From Parus major (taxonomy: Eukaryota > Chordata > Aves > Passeriformes > Paridae): DNA of 64,000 nt. Below, in pieces: positions 1 through 13,879 of the stretch; the stretch's first letter is position 1, and each line of letters begins with the position of its first letter. The notes under the pieces are model-generated. The model did not search any database. It was not told the DNA's origin and saw only the letters and a program-made list of their open reading frames with translations. The stretch is taken from the NCBI RefSeq assembly GCF_001522545.3, contig NC_031774.1:54873871-54937870 (forward strand). The letters run 5' to 3'. Both the position numbers and the translations under genes were made by a program.

Positions 1-1289
1 ACGGAAGATATCAAGGCCTGAGGCACTTCAAGCAGAGAGCATCCATCTGCCAGCAGCAGTCAATGAACAGAACATTTCTAAAAACCTTCCCACTCATATT
101 AAGTCAAGCCAAAAGAACAAAAAACACCTTCCTTCACTCTGACTGTGCAGGACTGAACGTAACATGACAGTGGGTTATATATAAATGTTTAAAAAAACAT
201 TAAGAGAAAAAGAAAGAGAGGAGCTCACTACGCAGCTCTGTGTTCAGCCTCTCCGGCTGCAGAACAGGTTTAAGAGGCTCCTGTTCATCTCTACGTCACC
301 CATTCCCTCCTCCAATCTGTGGTGGCATGTGGAGGAGTGAAATGATAAAAGGAAAACAAGAAAAGGAAAAAAAGAAGTGTTGGTTCTTTTTTATTTTGCT
401 TGTGAAACCCAGATGCTTTCACTGCCCCAATAAAGAGGTGCATTGCCCAAGCTAAGGCCCAGCAGATTTGGATGAAGGGGGTGGGAAGGGGCAGTCGAGG
501 GATGGGAAAGACTGGGATTGAACTGGCTTTGCTGTTACAAGGTGCCTATCGTGGAACTGGACTCCAGAGCAGCAGGACTGTGATGGCAGTGCCACTCAGA
601 GGAGTTCCCAACACTTTACACAACAGCTCCTTCCCAGCCACACACCGCAGCAGCCCAGCCCTCTGCACTGCACACGACTGCAGGGAGGGCAGCAAACCCC
701 AGGCCAAAGATAACTTGCCTGTGTGTGCAGAGTTGTTGTTCAGGCTGGGACCAGAGTTTGGTTTTGAGGTTTTTAGTGGTTTCTTCTTTTGAGCAGGGGG
801 CTGACATAGGTCATTCTGCTAATAAATTTGCTGGTCTGGCTGTACTGGACACAGGAAGCTCCCACTGACACACATTTCACACCTGATACAGAACACAGTA
901 GTTTCTGAATTTCTTCTGTTGTTATCTCTATAGAGGTTCAGAAGTTTAATGCTGTGGCCATTATTTTAGAAAAACAATCTTCAAAAAAAATGCACTAGCT
1001 CCAAAAGCAAATCACACTTGCAGACCCTAGGGCTTAAGGAATGCTTTCCTGTACTGTCACATCACCAGCACTCCAATTTATTCCACAGAGCAAAACAAGA
1101 AGCACTTTCAACACATGACAAGAACTCAGCACTATCAGAGAACACAGCATTAAAAAGCAACAACAACCTTCCTCCTCTCAAGTTTTGAGCCACAGTTCCT
1201 ATAAAATGACACAAACACTTCAAAACTCACGTTTCAATGTTTAGAACAGTCTTATGCCACAAAAGTGACATACACGTTCCTTCATTATC

Positions 1290-1310
1290 AAAAAAAAAAA
1301 AAAAAAAAAA
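1290..1310 (+). repeat. 21-base A run
   Basis: This is an uninterrupted run of 21 A in BRF1 intron 2, with no recognisable retrocopy attached. Confidence 0.9.
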
Positions 1311-3975
1311 GCAGCAGTTACATGGAACTTAAACCAAAACTATATTACCTGGAGTATATTTTAAGCTTGTCTAACAACATTGCAAAGCCAAAATGGCTTA
1401 ATTCAGATGCTTCTTAGAAGAGACACATTACTAGCACTGAAATTTATAGATATTACTAGAGGGGGAGGAAAGAGAGAGACAGTTGCCTATTTTCTGCCAC
1501 ACTGTACAAGAGGGAAGATAAACCTATTAATACCCAAGTTCATTTCCTTGTGAATAGTCCTATAAAAAGCAAATGTTTTAAAAAACATTAGCCTACTAAG
1601 TAAACTATCCTTAAGTACAGGATTGCTCTCAAGAGAAATGACAGGTTTCAATTACCTACAAAAGGCTGCAGGGAGATAAATCTCCACCAGTGAATTCCAC
1701 AAATGGGATCAGTATCGTACTACTCTGTGCCACAGAGAAACTGTCAAATTTAACAGGGAGAAATTTGGAGATACAGAAGGCCAAAAATTTAATATCCAAG
1801 CAAGAAGTTTCACAAGTGTGCAGAACTTCAGAGGGCATTTCTTCTCTTGTTTGATAAAATGAAGGAGAGTTTTGTGCTTCCCTGCCACAAGAGTTCTCTT
1901 GCCCACAGCTAGCTAATAAACCAAGAGACAGAGCAGAGACTGGAGAGGAGACAGAGCAAAGGAATCATGAAAGATGCTTTTAACTCCAGAGACACAAACA
2001 GGCCAGTTCAAAGCAGCTGAACATGCAAATATTTCTAGTTATTAGTTAAGACAACACAAGTCATGTTAACTCATTTGATTAAGACTAATTTTATTTTTTT
2101 TCAACTTCAAAGACAACCTTGAAATTTAAAAGAAAAAGTAACATAGACTGTCCTCAGTGACAGGACAATCTCTCTGTTTACTCAGTCACATACAGACTGA
2201 ACCAACACCTCCGAGGAATTTTAGAAATGCCTTTTCTAATTTTTCCCTTTTCTGGCTAAGCAAACACAGGAACAGAGTTGGGAAGACCAGCAAAGTTTGA
2301 CTCACATATTTCAACCCAGTGGAATGCTGTACTCAAAGTTTTAAGTTGTCAGTCATCCTCTGGGAATTATCTCCAGCAGATCCTCTATTTGTAAAGGATC
2401 CCATATCTTCTTAGAAACATAACAAATCTCATTAAAGGACACATGGATTCTTCTCTATTAAACTGTCCCTATAAGGATAAAGAGCACATCAAAAGCATCT
2501 CCAAGACAGGTACTTTATTCATCATTCCCCAGCAAAACACTAAAATGGCCAAGATTTAAGACAATAAAACATTTCAAACTTCAACTCAAGTAGAAACTAA
2601 TTAATCAATGTATAACCAAAAGGTTGTCCCATATCAGCTGATGAACTCCACTGGTCTTTTAACAAAGGTAACTGGAGATGATGAAGTACAGGGTCTCATT
2701 AGCAAAATGAGATTGAAGAGATTCTCCATGTGCTTAAGGAGAAGCCAGAGTACCAGAAGGATCCCAGCTTCCTCAGAGGTCTCTGAATAAAACTCTAGAG
2801 TAATAGGGAAACAGGCAGGGAAATACAGTTTTCTGCTTTTACCCAAATTCTTGGAGTAACTCATGCTGGCTAAAGAGTAAGTTTTCTGCCCCTGAGGTTT
2901 TTTGTTTGTTTTCCTTAAGTAAGTTTTTTTCCCAGCTCTTCAAGTCTTTGCTGATTAGCACAGTTACCTGCAAACCCTGAAGATGAAGCTCTGAGAAAAG
3001 TGTGCAAGATACTGAGATGCCCTGAAGACTCAGCCAACAGGAAGTCCAGCATCAAGCTTTGGTTTGTGCTGCTAGAACTTACCAGAGCCTGCATCAAAGC
3101 AGAGGACCAGGAAAGCCCACACTTACTGACATCCAAGCAAGCCTCAGAAGCACAGAGGTCCAGCAAGCTGAAGTCAAACACAACAGCCCATTAACACCAG
3201 GAAAATTCCTGCTGAATTGTGGTGATCAGTAACAGCAATCACAAATGTGAAAGGGCAAACAATCGGGGAAAACAACATTCCTTTAAAAATTGTTTGATGA
3301 AGAAGTTAGGAACCAAAGAATTAGCATTCCAGGTCACAATTTTCTGCATTCCTGGCTCTGGAGCATGTTCTGATGAGAGAGAAAGAGTAATGAAAGTCAA
3401 GAAACACTTATTCAAGAAACAAATATGTGAGTGTTATGGCTAGGACACATGCACAGTTTAGCAGATGCTGGAGAGGATGGATCCACAAGACAGGAGGAAA
3501 GCAAGCTGTGAGTGGCCTCAGTGGGAAGAAGTTTGAACTTGTTAATGTGCAGAAGGGCAGAACAGTTGGATGACTGTTCTGCAATTTGTAGTTCAGTTTT
3601 GGCCATGTTAACTCTATGTCAATAAGGAGATACACAAATACAGACAGATTCAGCAGACACCAAAGCCTACAATTCATCACCCTTATCTTCAGAGATGAGT
3701 GACTGGGCTTAGTCAATATAGACTTCCTTTCAGTGAGTGAAGAGAAACAGACGCTTCAGAGAATGAGTCATTGACTTCCTTTCGGATTAAATTAATCACA
3801 CCCGAAATCTGCCTGCCTCTATGCAGAGCCTCTGAAAGGAGAAGAGAAACAGCAGCTCATACAGACATCTAAATTTTGCCACCCATGTCCAGCCATGACA
3901 TGGGGTGGTGGAGATGGAAGAGTTATGTTCAGGTTGAAGAAGTTTACCAAGGGAAAATGTTGTACTTCAAACATT

Positions 3976-4072
3976 AACCACCAAACAAAACAAAAGAAAT
4001 CCACCAAACAAAACAAAACCACCAAACAACAAAAAATCCACCACCCAACAAAACACACCCCCACACAAAAAA
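3976..4072 (+). repeat. A/C-rich degenerate tandem repeat
   Basis: The strand is almost free of G and T and is built from words such as ACCACCAAACAAAACAAAA and 'ATCCACCA'. ATCCACC occurs twice at a spacing of about 40 bp. It is low-complexity sequence, and the open frame across it (3895-4158) has no coding meaning. Confidence 0.8.
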
Positions 4073-5339
4073 CATGTAATATCATCCCAAATAAAAAAGA
4101 AGATGCCCCCTTATCCTCCTTCAAAGAGAGATGGGGGAAGTTAACACATGCAATGTGAAGATGAAGGAAATGGATGGCAGAAAAATTGCTAATGAGAAAA
4201 TGATAACAGAGGACTCGTAAGGGACAAAGCAGTATATAGATCAAAGGATAAAACTGAAGCAATGGTCTGGCTAGAAGAAGTCTTTCAAAGCCTTAGTGAG
4301 TAAAGAAATTTAGGAAGATATGAGGCAAAACCAGAAAAGGAGGACTTTAAGCAATGATTAGTTTAAAAGACAAGAGAAAACTTGATGTGGTGCTAATAAA
4401 CACGGAGATGAGAGGATTAGGATTAGCCTTCTATTGCAACAGAAATGAAGGCAAAGAAGGGCAAGATAATGGAAGAGAGCCTAGACTAGAAGTTTCATTA
4501 CTGAAATCAAAGCCAGGGACAGGAATTGATACAGGAGGAAGAGTCAAAGAAAAGATTGCATCTAACAAAGGAAACAGTCTGGAAGACTTGAAAGCCTATG
4601 CACAGCTGCAAACTACAAATTCACTGGGGAGTTACAGACACATTGTGGAACAGCTCATGTGCCTGGAGTAATGAGATGGATGGTTACAGGCTCCACAAGA
4701 AGGACAGACCGGGAAGGTGACAGGGATTCATTCCATACAAAGGAACAACCTGAAAGTGTGAAGCTCTGCTGAAAAATGATTGTCAGACCGATAAAGAATA
4801 AACAGGTCTGGAAGAGAGGCGAGACCAAAGGAAACAGCCACAAGCACATGCCATAAACCACCTGATCCTGAAGATGAAGCCTTCTTTAGAAAGCAGGAAG
4901 ACCTCCAGATTCTCATGGTGAACTGCATCCACCCCACAGCTGCACAGGAACCACAGTGGGTCACAGGTAATCCAGTGGAATTCCAGAGCACATCAGGAAC
5001 AGGACAAGTAGAAGCTGTGATACACCGACTACTATTTGGAAAGGAAGAAGTGGTGGAGGATGTAAAGTCTGATGGCAGGCTTGGTTACAGCAACCTAAGA
5101 TATACAGATCTTGAAGGGTGTGAGGAAGATGGGTAGCATAATTACAACACTGGACTTCAGAGGGCTTCAGTTGGTTCAGAGAAGACGTAGGCAACTATCC
5201 ATGGTCAAGAAACACTGCATGGGGCTCCCTTAATCATAATCTGCACACACAAGTTAATTTGATTTGATGGGATACATCTGAGGATGCAAAGGGAAACAGT
5301 AAAAAGAGTACTCTCTGCCATCTTTAAAAAGTTGTAGGA

Positions 5340-6650
5340 ATTTGAAAAGGTTCTCTCTAGACTAGAAGGCAGCAAGCATCAGGCTTCTCTTCCAGACGGA
5401 GAAGACGCCAAAGGTGAGTCAGGGTCCTCTCAGCCTCTTGGAAGGCTACAAATCTATCTGGAAACCATTTCCAGACACACAAAACCCAAGAAGGTTACCA
5501 GGAATTGCCAGCACAGATTCAATGAGGGTAGATCATGCCCAACTGCAACAGCCGGAATGCAGCCAAATAAATTCTAACTACAGCTCTTCCCTCATCCCAT
5601 TTCATCATCCTCCCTGGCAGGCAAACTGCAGAGATCTGGACTAGGCCAGGGAGCAGCAACTTGGGTGAAAGGCTGGCCTGGTTCAAAGAGTAGTGCTCAG
5701 CACTTTCACCACAGACTTATAACTGTGATTGATACTGGGGTCAATACTGTTTAATGCCTTCATTAACAACATGAACAATAGGCCAGGAGGCTTCCTTTGC
5801 CAGCCTACAGATGACATCCCATGGATTGGAACAGTGGCCAATATGCTGATGGGCAGAGCGCTATTCAGAGGAATCTTAAGATGTGGCAGAAATGAGCTGA
5901 CAGAAGCCTCATGAGCCAAATGCAATCTTCTGCACCTGGGACAGAAGAACTGCAGGGCAAAAACACAGGCTGAGGACTGTTTGACTTTTTTGCAGAAAAG
6001 GGTCTAGGTTCCTCATGGACAAAAAGCTGAACATAGCTCAGCAGCACCCAATCGCAGTGGTGAAGGTTAACCTCATCCCAGAGCCACATTATTTAGACTG
6101 CAGCCAGCAGATCCAGAGAAGTGATTATCATCTCCTGTTGAGCACCTGTGAGACTATATTTAGAGTACTTTGTCCAGCTCAGGACTCCTCTGCAGAAGAG
6201 GCATTGGCATATTGGAGCAAGTCCAGCAGAGTCCCTATGATGATTTGGAGACTGCAGCACATGGATAAGGCCAACAGATGAATTTGCTGAGTCTCAAGAA
6301 AGATGAGGGAGAATTTTCTCTGGTGCTTTCAGCTTTGCAGTAGGAGGTTATAAAGATGGAGCCAGAGCAGCATCACCAGAGATGTCCAGCAAAAGGGCAA
6401 GAGGCAAGAGCCTCTATTTCATCAAAATAATTCTGACTCAACACAAGGGAAAAATTCCTCACAGTGAGGGGTACCCAACCATTGGAGAACAGAGTGTGCA
6501 GGGAAACTCTGTCATATCTTTCCTTGGTAATAACTGGAGCTCAGCTGCCCTAGGCCCTCAGCAGCTTAATACAACTTCAAAGCCACTGTTTTTTCAGACT
6601 CCAGAGGTCTCTTCCAATCTCAGTTATTCTAGGATTCCACTACTCTCCCT
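5340..6650 (+). mobile_element. CR1 LINE relic (RT region to 3' end)
   Basis: This is a decayed CR1 copy in sense orientation. It follows the usual CR1 order: the RT segment around the Pro-Gly-Asn-Tyr-Arg-type motif (near 5400), the segment around 5750 that reads like 'GSILFNAFINNMN' followed by the FADD-equivalent region, the Glu-Lys-Lys-Leu-Asn-type segment at about 6010, and a 3' tail near 6630 resembling ATTCTAGGATTC. Frames are broken by stops and indels. It lies in BRF1 intron 2, antisense to the gene. Confidence 0.8.
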
Positions 6651-8329
6651 TCCCTTGCTGTTTTAGTTTTGTTAAACAGTGTCCTCTGTTCCTCTCCTTT
6701 GGATACTTCTGTTCTTCAAATGTGTAATATAATGTCTTGGTCTAATTCACAATGAATAGTTCTGGGAGGAAGCAGAACCCTCCATAATCACTTGTAACAA
6801 ACCAGCTATGAAATAGGTGATGACAACAAACATTAAAGAATTAACCAAATAGTGTAAATGTAAACAGCAAAAAATGCATTACAGAACATCTTCAGAAACA
6901 CTTTCCCATTTAACATTAAAATACCCTTAGCCATGTTTTGGTATTTAAGAGGACTGAGGGAAAACACATATTCATTGAAAGAAATAATTAAAAACGCAGC
7001 ACAATAATTCAGAAATTGGATTAAGCTAGATGCAGCTGCAACCTTCAAATTTAGTTTAAACCAAATTTGAATACCTGCAACTGAAGCTTTCAAGTTATAT
7101 CCATACCATTGACCCTCCTTTCCCTCTCCCTTTTCTCTCTGGTCACTGAAGACTATTGAAAGTATCAGAGCTCCAAGTCAAGAACAACTACCTTTTAACA
7201 ACGACTCTGACAAGGATATAGTGAGAGCAGATTGTCTGCAAGGAAACAAGAATAAACTGGCTATTTAGAGAGATTATGTAATGCAGCACAGAACTGTAAA
7301 ATGGGATTTAAAGAGACATCTCTCTGCATTTTAGTCCTGGAAGTAAGTGTTGACCAGTACTGTAGAAATTTGAAGAGGCTCAGGAACAGAGAAAGATATC
7401 TTGTAAAAGAGTCCCCACTCTGAGCTGGTATTTTATTCATAATTCTTCTTTTTCAGAAGATCAGTAGTATTTAGATATTTTACGATATCCCTTAAAACAA
7501 AGTTGAAGCTGAAACACCACATCATCTCATGTGTGAAGGTTTTTACTACAAAAATGATGTCTGTATGTACAGATACAAAGTATTTTGTGGGTCTGAGCTT
7601 GTTGAACTTGTGGAGCTTCGTACACTCAATTAGCACAGTACAGCACTCTGAAAATCAAAGTGATTATGAACAAATACAACAGTATTAAGTCTTCCCTGCA
7701 TAAATATTTTAGCAAGTGTAAACAAGACTCCAGTTTCTGTAAGCAGCCAGTTCCCAAACAAACATACACAAACATCAGCTGCTTCAGCAAAGAAAGGGAG
7801 AAAATGAATGGCCATGCCCTACTGCATTATAAATAGGGAGGAAAGGTACAGCAAAGGCATGTGTGGTAAGGGAGACTAGTTCTGTGTAATGGACATTCCT
7901 GCACAAACCTGAAAATGAAAATGACAAAATGTTCAAGGTTTGCCGGTGGCTTTTGTTAAGATCATAAATATACATATTTATAAAAACACCCATGCACATC
8001 ATGATTTTGTAGAAGAGTCCAGAACTGATGAGCAGCTGCTGAGAGATTTTACTTTTGCATTTCTTCGCTTTAGAATGCATGAAAAAAAAAAAGTTATTAC
8101 CTTATGCATTCTAATGCAAAACTGTTTTTCATCTAATTCTAAATATCCTTTCATTAAAAGCCTCAAAAACCAGCAGCATCATACATTCAGCCGAGCCCAG
8201 CTGCTTTGCTGGTAATTAAGAGACAGTGAGTCCAGACCTCCTTCCCACCTCCCCTGGAAAAACAGACTTTACAGTAAGGAGGAATTTGGCCCACACTTCA
8301 TGAGGAAGGAGTGGGGGAATGGAGGGATA

Positions 8330-8705
8330 GCAGAGGGAGGTGGTTGTTTTTTAAAACCCAGCCAGTCCCTGCTCCACGGCTGGACTTTTCCCCGCACCAC
8401 GTCAGGCCCGCAGGTTGCTGGCAAGCAGAGCAGGCGCAGAGCGAGGCCTGCCAGCGCTCTCGGACCACACACAGGCTCTCAGCTGCTCTCCAGCACACTG
8501 GGGACTTCCATCCACAGCCCATCCCTGCTTCCCAGGGCCTGGCTCTTCCCTCCAGCAAGAGCCTGTGTGGAGCACCGGCAGTACGGGAGAGATCCGTGCT
8601 CTCACAGCACCGAGGGCAGCAGCAGCCCAGGCCTCCCTCATGGGCTGTCCTGCACCAGCATCCCCACGGGAGCGAGTTCCAGCACTTCATCTGCAGAACA
8701 GGTAA
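8330..8705. other. GC-rich intronic patch open on both strands
   Basis: This patch of about 375 bp stands out from the AT-rich intron by its GC content and more than a dozen CpGs. Frames of about 140 codons are open on both strands (plus 8300-8725 and 8311-8745, minus 8298-8723); this may reflect only the low stop-codon frequency of GC-rich DNA. No family is recognisable in any frame. The plus strand ends in GCAGAACAG followed by GTAACT, which resembles a splice donor. The minus strand has CTGTTCTGCAG followed by ATGAAG, which resembles an acceptor. It could be an alternative BRF1 first exon, a non-coding RNA exon, a small CpG island or an old insertion. Confidence 0.4.
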
Positions 8706-10954
8706 CTTTGGAAATGCCAACATAGTGGCACCAGCAAATAAATAAGTAAGTAGCTCGGCACTTTTTATAACTGTTCATTTTTCATACAGCCAGCTAGCAG
8801 TGCACTTCAGTTTCACCCAGTGAACAACTCCATCCCTCTCCTCTAAAATACATACGGTAAGTTCATTTACATTGCTACACTTTCAAGTTTAACCATGATG
8901 GATATTTAACATAATTTCACCCCAAAAAAAAAAATTCATGATCATGGGCCCACAGTGACAGGGTGAGATTTTGTAAGCTCATTGCCATAGCTCAATTTGC
9001 AATTAAAAACTATGTAAAGCCAGAAGTGTGATTAAAAGCAGCAGACAACCGGCTCATTATACAGAGGCAGAAAAGAAAAGCCTTTCAAACACCAATTGCT
9101 CTACCTGAAATATCAGCTGCTGTTGTCATGCCTGGGACTGAGCAAGAACATCACTTAGCTCAATGAAAAGAACTTTCCCAGAGACAGACTGGCAGCATGA
9201 CAAATGTAGTTTGGCTACAGAAATCAAAGACCAAATACTTGTTCCTTATATAAAGGATAGACAGGAAAAAAAAATAGAAGAAAACCTGCAAAGAGCTTCA
9301 GAGAGGTGTAACTAAAAAAGACAAATTATTTTCTTTCAAGACTGTTTGGGAGATAAGTTCATTTAAAGCAACTAAAATTTCTTGTATACAATGCTGATAT
9401 ACTTAAGCCAAGTCACAATCATTGTTTTTGATCAGGGAGGCCCCGCACACAAAAGCTGTGGGGAAGGAAGATGCTCAGACATATTCCCCAACAAACACTC
9501 ATCCAAGAAAAAAGCTGTGTTTAGATTCTAGAAAAACGCCTACACTGTCTTTACTTGTGATTACCTTTTGGCAGAACCAAAAGGGCTTTTGAAGGATTCA
9601 AACACTCCACGAAGCAACAAGACAGATTTCCTTCCATCAGCACTTCACTCTTCTACAATTACAGACAACTGTGAAGTTCTTATGCACAAAAAGCCAATTT
9701 ATTTTTAAAATGCCTGTTCAAAATTACAGTTTTGATTAAAGCGCCTTAATCCAAAACCAGACTTCATTAAGTTTAGTGGCTTTATCCCACTGCTTATATA
9801 GGCTACATGTTAGACAGGAAATTTAAACTTCCTAAGATAGTAACTTCAGACCTGAAAATGACACTAGCTCACCTAAAGTACAAGCTTTACTTTGCCAAAC
9901 AAACAGGGCTCAATACTCTTAAGTCAAAACAGCTGAAGAAAAGATTCTGCATATAAAACAATCTGTATATACATCAGCTAAGTAATGCTGGGTAGAGTAA
10001 TCTGACTGTATTTCAATGGCACAGATCAATCTTAACCTGTCTATACCTATGAAGATATAATATCAGATTAATCTTCATATATCTATGGAGGCATAATAGA
10101 GGCAAGATTTTTCTGTGTTGAGTTGCAAATGTAAGATTAATTTAGAAAAATACTTTTCTCTAAAATATCTCCCCCAAATGAGCATCTTATCAGTAAAACC
10201 CATTTACATCTCTGGTTAATTACATGTCAGCTTCTGAGACTTTGCTATGACAGTCCATCAGCTGTCATCTCCAAGAGTCATGAGACAGGAGTATTAATTA
10301 GCCAAAAAATGACAATTCGTGTCCCTTGATATGAGCAACAGCAAACTGGAAGACCATTCTACTCCTGGAATAAAAGCTGGTATTATTCAGCCTCTTTAAA
10401 GAGTGTAGAATATGGAGATCTTAATTAAAATGTAAAGCATGTAATGAGAATATTTATTTTAATGTCACCTGTGCGCTAAAACCTTTTTTTCCATTTTACC
10501 TCTCTCTATTCAATGATCCCATATTAAGCACATGATTATTTATATGCATTATCTCACACTTGTATTGCTTAAGACTAACAATATTTGAATTATACTTAAA
10601 AACAGACATGAATAAAGCATTTCAAGAACCCCGAAAATGGACTAAATAAAAAGCCACCATAGGTTTAACAGATAATAAGAAGGTGCAATGGGTATGTCAA
10701 CCTTGAAAAAGCCCTTTTAAACCACAGTAATACTGTAAGGTGCCATTACCCTTTGTCAGTCAGCTACATGAACTCATAAATCAGGTGTAGCAGCCAAATG
10801 AGAGCACAATGGAAAATCAGCACTAGGCAGACTTGTCCACTGAATAATGAGGGGCCTGCCAAGGTTTTGAGGTCACATTCAAAACTAAAAATTAATTGTA
10901 TCAACCATATTAATAAAAAGAATTCATATCAGCAAGACTAAAATTTGCTAGTAC

Positions 10955-11035
10955 CATTCTGCAGAGTTTGTGCTCGTGACTCCTTTCCCAGATTGGCGTG
11001 GAATCCTCCTCCTAAAGTCGGTGTTTTCCCTGCAC
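10955..11035 (-). CDS. BRF1: BRF1 coding exon 2 (linker after zinc ribbon)
   Basis: This 81-nt internal exon encodes 26 full codons, starting [20 protein letters not shown] and ending AQTLQN, with split glycine codons at both ends. It matches the BRF1 segment between the zinc ribbon and the first cyclin fold, a region that corresponds to the reader and linker of TFIIB. The acceptor is strong: a long T-rich tract followed by CTAATAG. Exon 1 ends in G and exon 2 starts in GT, which restores Asp-Gly-Ala-Gly-Lys. The donor after AATG is GTACTA, a poor match to GTRAGT. Reading past it hits a stop within six codons, so the exon must end here. Compared with the human protein as I remember it, there is Ala for Val after Phe-His. 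The exon is 27 codons long and phase 1 at both ends, so skipping it would keep the frame. Confidence 0.95.
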
Positions 11036-13879
11036 CTATTAGAGGAAAAAAAAACAAACACCCGACATGTCAAAGAGAATACATTAATTAAAATATTAAA
11101 ATAAAACTCATTGTGCCAATATATTCAGTATCTGTATAATCTACAATATGCCAAACTACATTAAGAAGGTCTTAAAGTACTTAAGACATCAAGTACCAAT
11201 ACTACAAATTACTTCTTTCTTGGCATACCATAAGAATTACATGGATCCATAAACCCTCCCAATCTCAGTTCCAAAGAAACTACCGAAATCTCTCAATATC
11301 TCTTTTATGCAGAACATGAAAATCAGTATGGTAAAATATTTCTCAAAATAAAGGAGGAAAAAATTGCTTAGTTAGTATTTTTGTCTGAAGAATATTCAAT
11401 GAAGAATTTGCAGAATTTTAATATGTAATTATTGGCATTATAGAACATAAAACATGTTTAGAATTCAATAATTACTATGTTGGCTACTACAGGCGTAACA
11501 GTTATTTTAAAATAACTTCGGTTTGTCATTAGGTAAACACAGCAACACTTAGGCTATAAAAACTGCAAGTCTGGAACTCCTACTTTTACACCCTGAAAGG
11601 TTAGAGACTTAAAAGAAGTCTGAGTTGTAAATCAGCATGAACTAGAGGCTGCTTTGGGCATCCATGCCAGTGCAGAGACTGCTGGGAGTCAGTGGAACTA
11701 CTGCATGCAAACCAATCTTGCAGAACAGGGAATTAAACTACCAAGGACAAAAACAGTCTCCCACTAAAGCAGGAAGGTTTTTTTTAAAAAAATCAGGGTA
11801 CCTCAAGCAGGATATCTGAATCTATCACCTTAACAGCAAGACCAAAAAGCTAAATTGCACAGGATTGAAAAAAAGCAATTTGTTAGTAATTGGACTTCTA
11901 CTTCATTCAAGTTGTCTGGTCTTCAGGATAGGGGAAAAAAGCCATCTTGTTGTCAATAATGCCTACAGCTTTTCCTTAAGTTCTTGTGGCTGTTTTCTCC
12001 TCTTAGACTAGCTCTTCAGAACAAACTAGAAAGGCTTTGGGATAGACACAGAGAGGGGAATGAAGTGACTCTTTAAAGCAGTTCAGGGAATTTCCTGTAC
12101 ATATCTGAATAAGACACTTCCAGGGCAGGTACAACTTATGAGAAACTGTGACCTAAACTATTCATCTTACCAGACTTTTTAGCTCTAGTCTCCTCTCAGT
12201 TGCACTTAATGTACATCCATCCTGAGAAAAAAACCAACAACACCAAAACCCATGGTTTTGGTTTTTGGAGGGCCAGAAAAGCTAATAAGCTAACATCCCT
12301 GCAGAACTACTATCAGCCTTCAAAGGTTATTTTTCCATATAACCTTTAAATTATGTTTCTAATGCTATCCACAACAGAAACCAACTCCATTTCATTAAGA
12401 TACTTTAAAAACAATAACCAGCTCTCATGTAAATGCCCCCACAGATTAAGTACTTCATCCTAATAAGGAGTGAAAAACATTCAATAGTAATGTCCTCCCT
12501 GGATACAGAGGTAACTCTCCCAGCTCTGTGTTTGACTGCTAGAGACAGCAATGTCTCCTTGCCATTCTTACAGGTACAGCCTTGTATTTCCACAAACACT
12601 TGAAAACAAACCAATGCAGCAAACCAGAGAGAGGCTACCAAGCTAGAAAAGAAGGCATAACATTTTTGGTGTACATTTATAAGAATGGTTTACCTGGCAA
12701 AAAACCTATCAATGATGGCAATAGTTTTGCATTCCTTTTCTTCAGTAAACAAATCAAAACAGAAATTTTGCCTCCCATTTTCCTTTTTTTTTTGGTTGTT
12801 TTAAGGTTTGCCTTACCACAGGCTTCCTCATTAGTCTGATTTGCAGCAGGAGAGCCCATCAGTACATAGGAGCATCAGTACACGGGAGGAGGACACCAAC
12901 TACAAGGCAGGAGCAAGCAGGCTGGAGGCAGAAGGCTCCCCAGCACTTTTGTCAAAGCCATGGTTGCCCCCTCCTGAACACAAAGGCTCCACTTCCCAGT
13001 CTCCTCTATCCTTGAACATACCAAAATACTGAACTGCTTTGGACTGTCATTGGCAAAACAGCACTTTTAAATGTTTCCCTGTTACTACTAAAAAGCTTGC
13101 ACAAAACAATCTTATATTGGTGATAAACAATACTAATAACTAAATAATTAAACTTACTCAGGAGTGAAAAACCACAATAATATAAACAAAATGAAATTAA
13201 GTTGAGACTTTAGTGATTTTGTTCTTTAAGACTCTTTTTCATTAGACATCAAGTTATAACATCATACATAAAAGAAATTTGTTTCCAAGCTACAGAGACT
13301 GCAGCAGATACCAGCAGAGCTATATGAAAGACAGATTCTGCTATCAGAATTGATGTACCCATTTTTCAGCAAGTTAACTGGAAAGGCTGAACATCTCTAC
13401 TTAGTATTTGTCTTTGAAAACTGGCAGAAAACTAGTTTGTTGAGCACTTACACTCTCAGAACTGCAAACTAATGTTGCCATTGACTATGTAGTCTCACCC
13501 TCAGCTTTAATCTTACAAGCAAAATGCAAACCAAATTCATTAACATAACTGTTCAGCTGGGTAATAAAAAGATAAACTCTTAAAAAAAGAAAACTGAAAT
13601 CATCAAATTCATTTAAAGACAAAAATCCCTACAAAGCTAGCAATTTAAAAAGTACAAAGGAAAGGAACAGCAATTGCCAGGCACAACCAAATTAACATCC
13701 CAGCTTAACTGCAATTTTTACATTTCTTGACCTTTTCCATTCTTCCCCCACAACTTCAAAAGTGAATTAAGCAGGCTTTTGGTTTTTCACATTCAGCTTT
13801 CAAGACATACAAAAATATATCCGAGAAGTATTTGGTGTCTTCAAGTATTGCCTGCCAAATCTTCCACATTAACACTACC

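Larger units (their letters stand above)
1..10954 (-). other. BRF1: BRF1 intron 2 (partial, runs off left edge)
   Basis: Everything left of the exon 2 donor is interpreted as intron 2. I looked on the minus strand for the next BRF1 segment (the first cyclin fold, following the phase 1 glycine) and did not find it, so the rest of the gene should lie beyond position 1. Besides the repeats and the GC-rich patch listed separately, it is AT-rich non-coding DNA. Open frames of 60-100 codons are scattered in it with no recognisable product. The stretch from about 8750 to 10950 is free of recognisable repeats. Confidence 0.8.
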
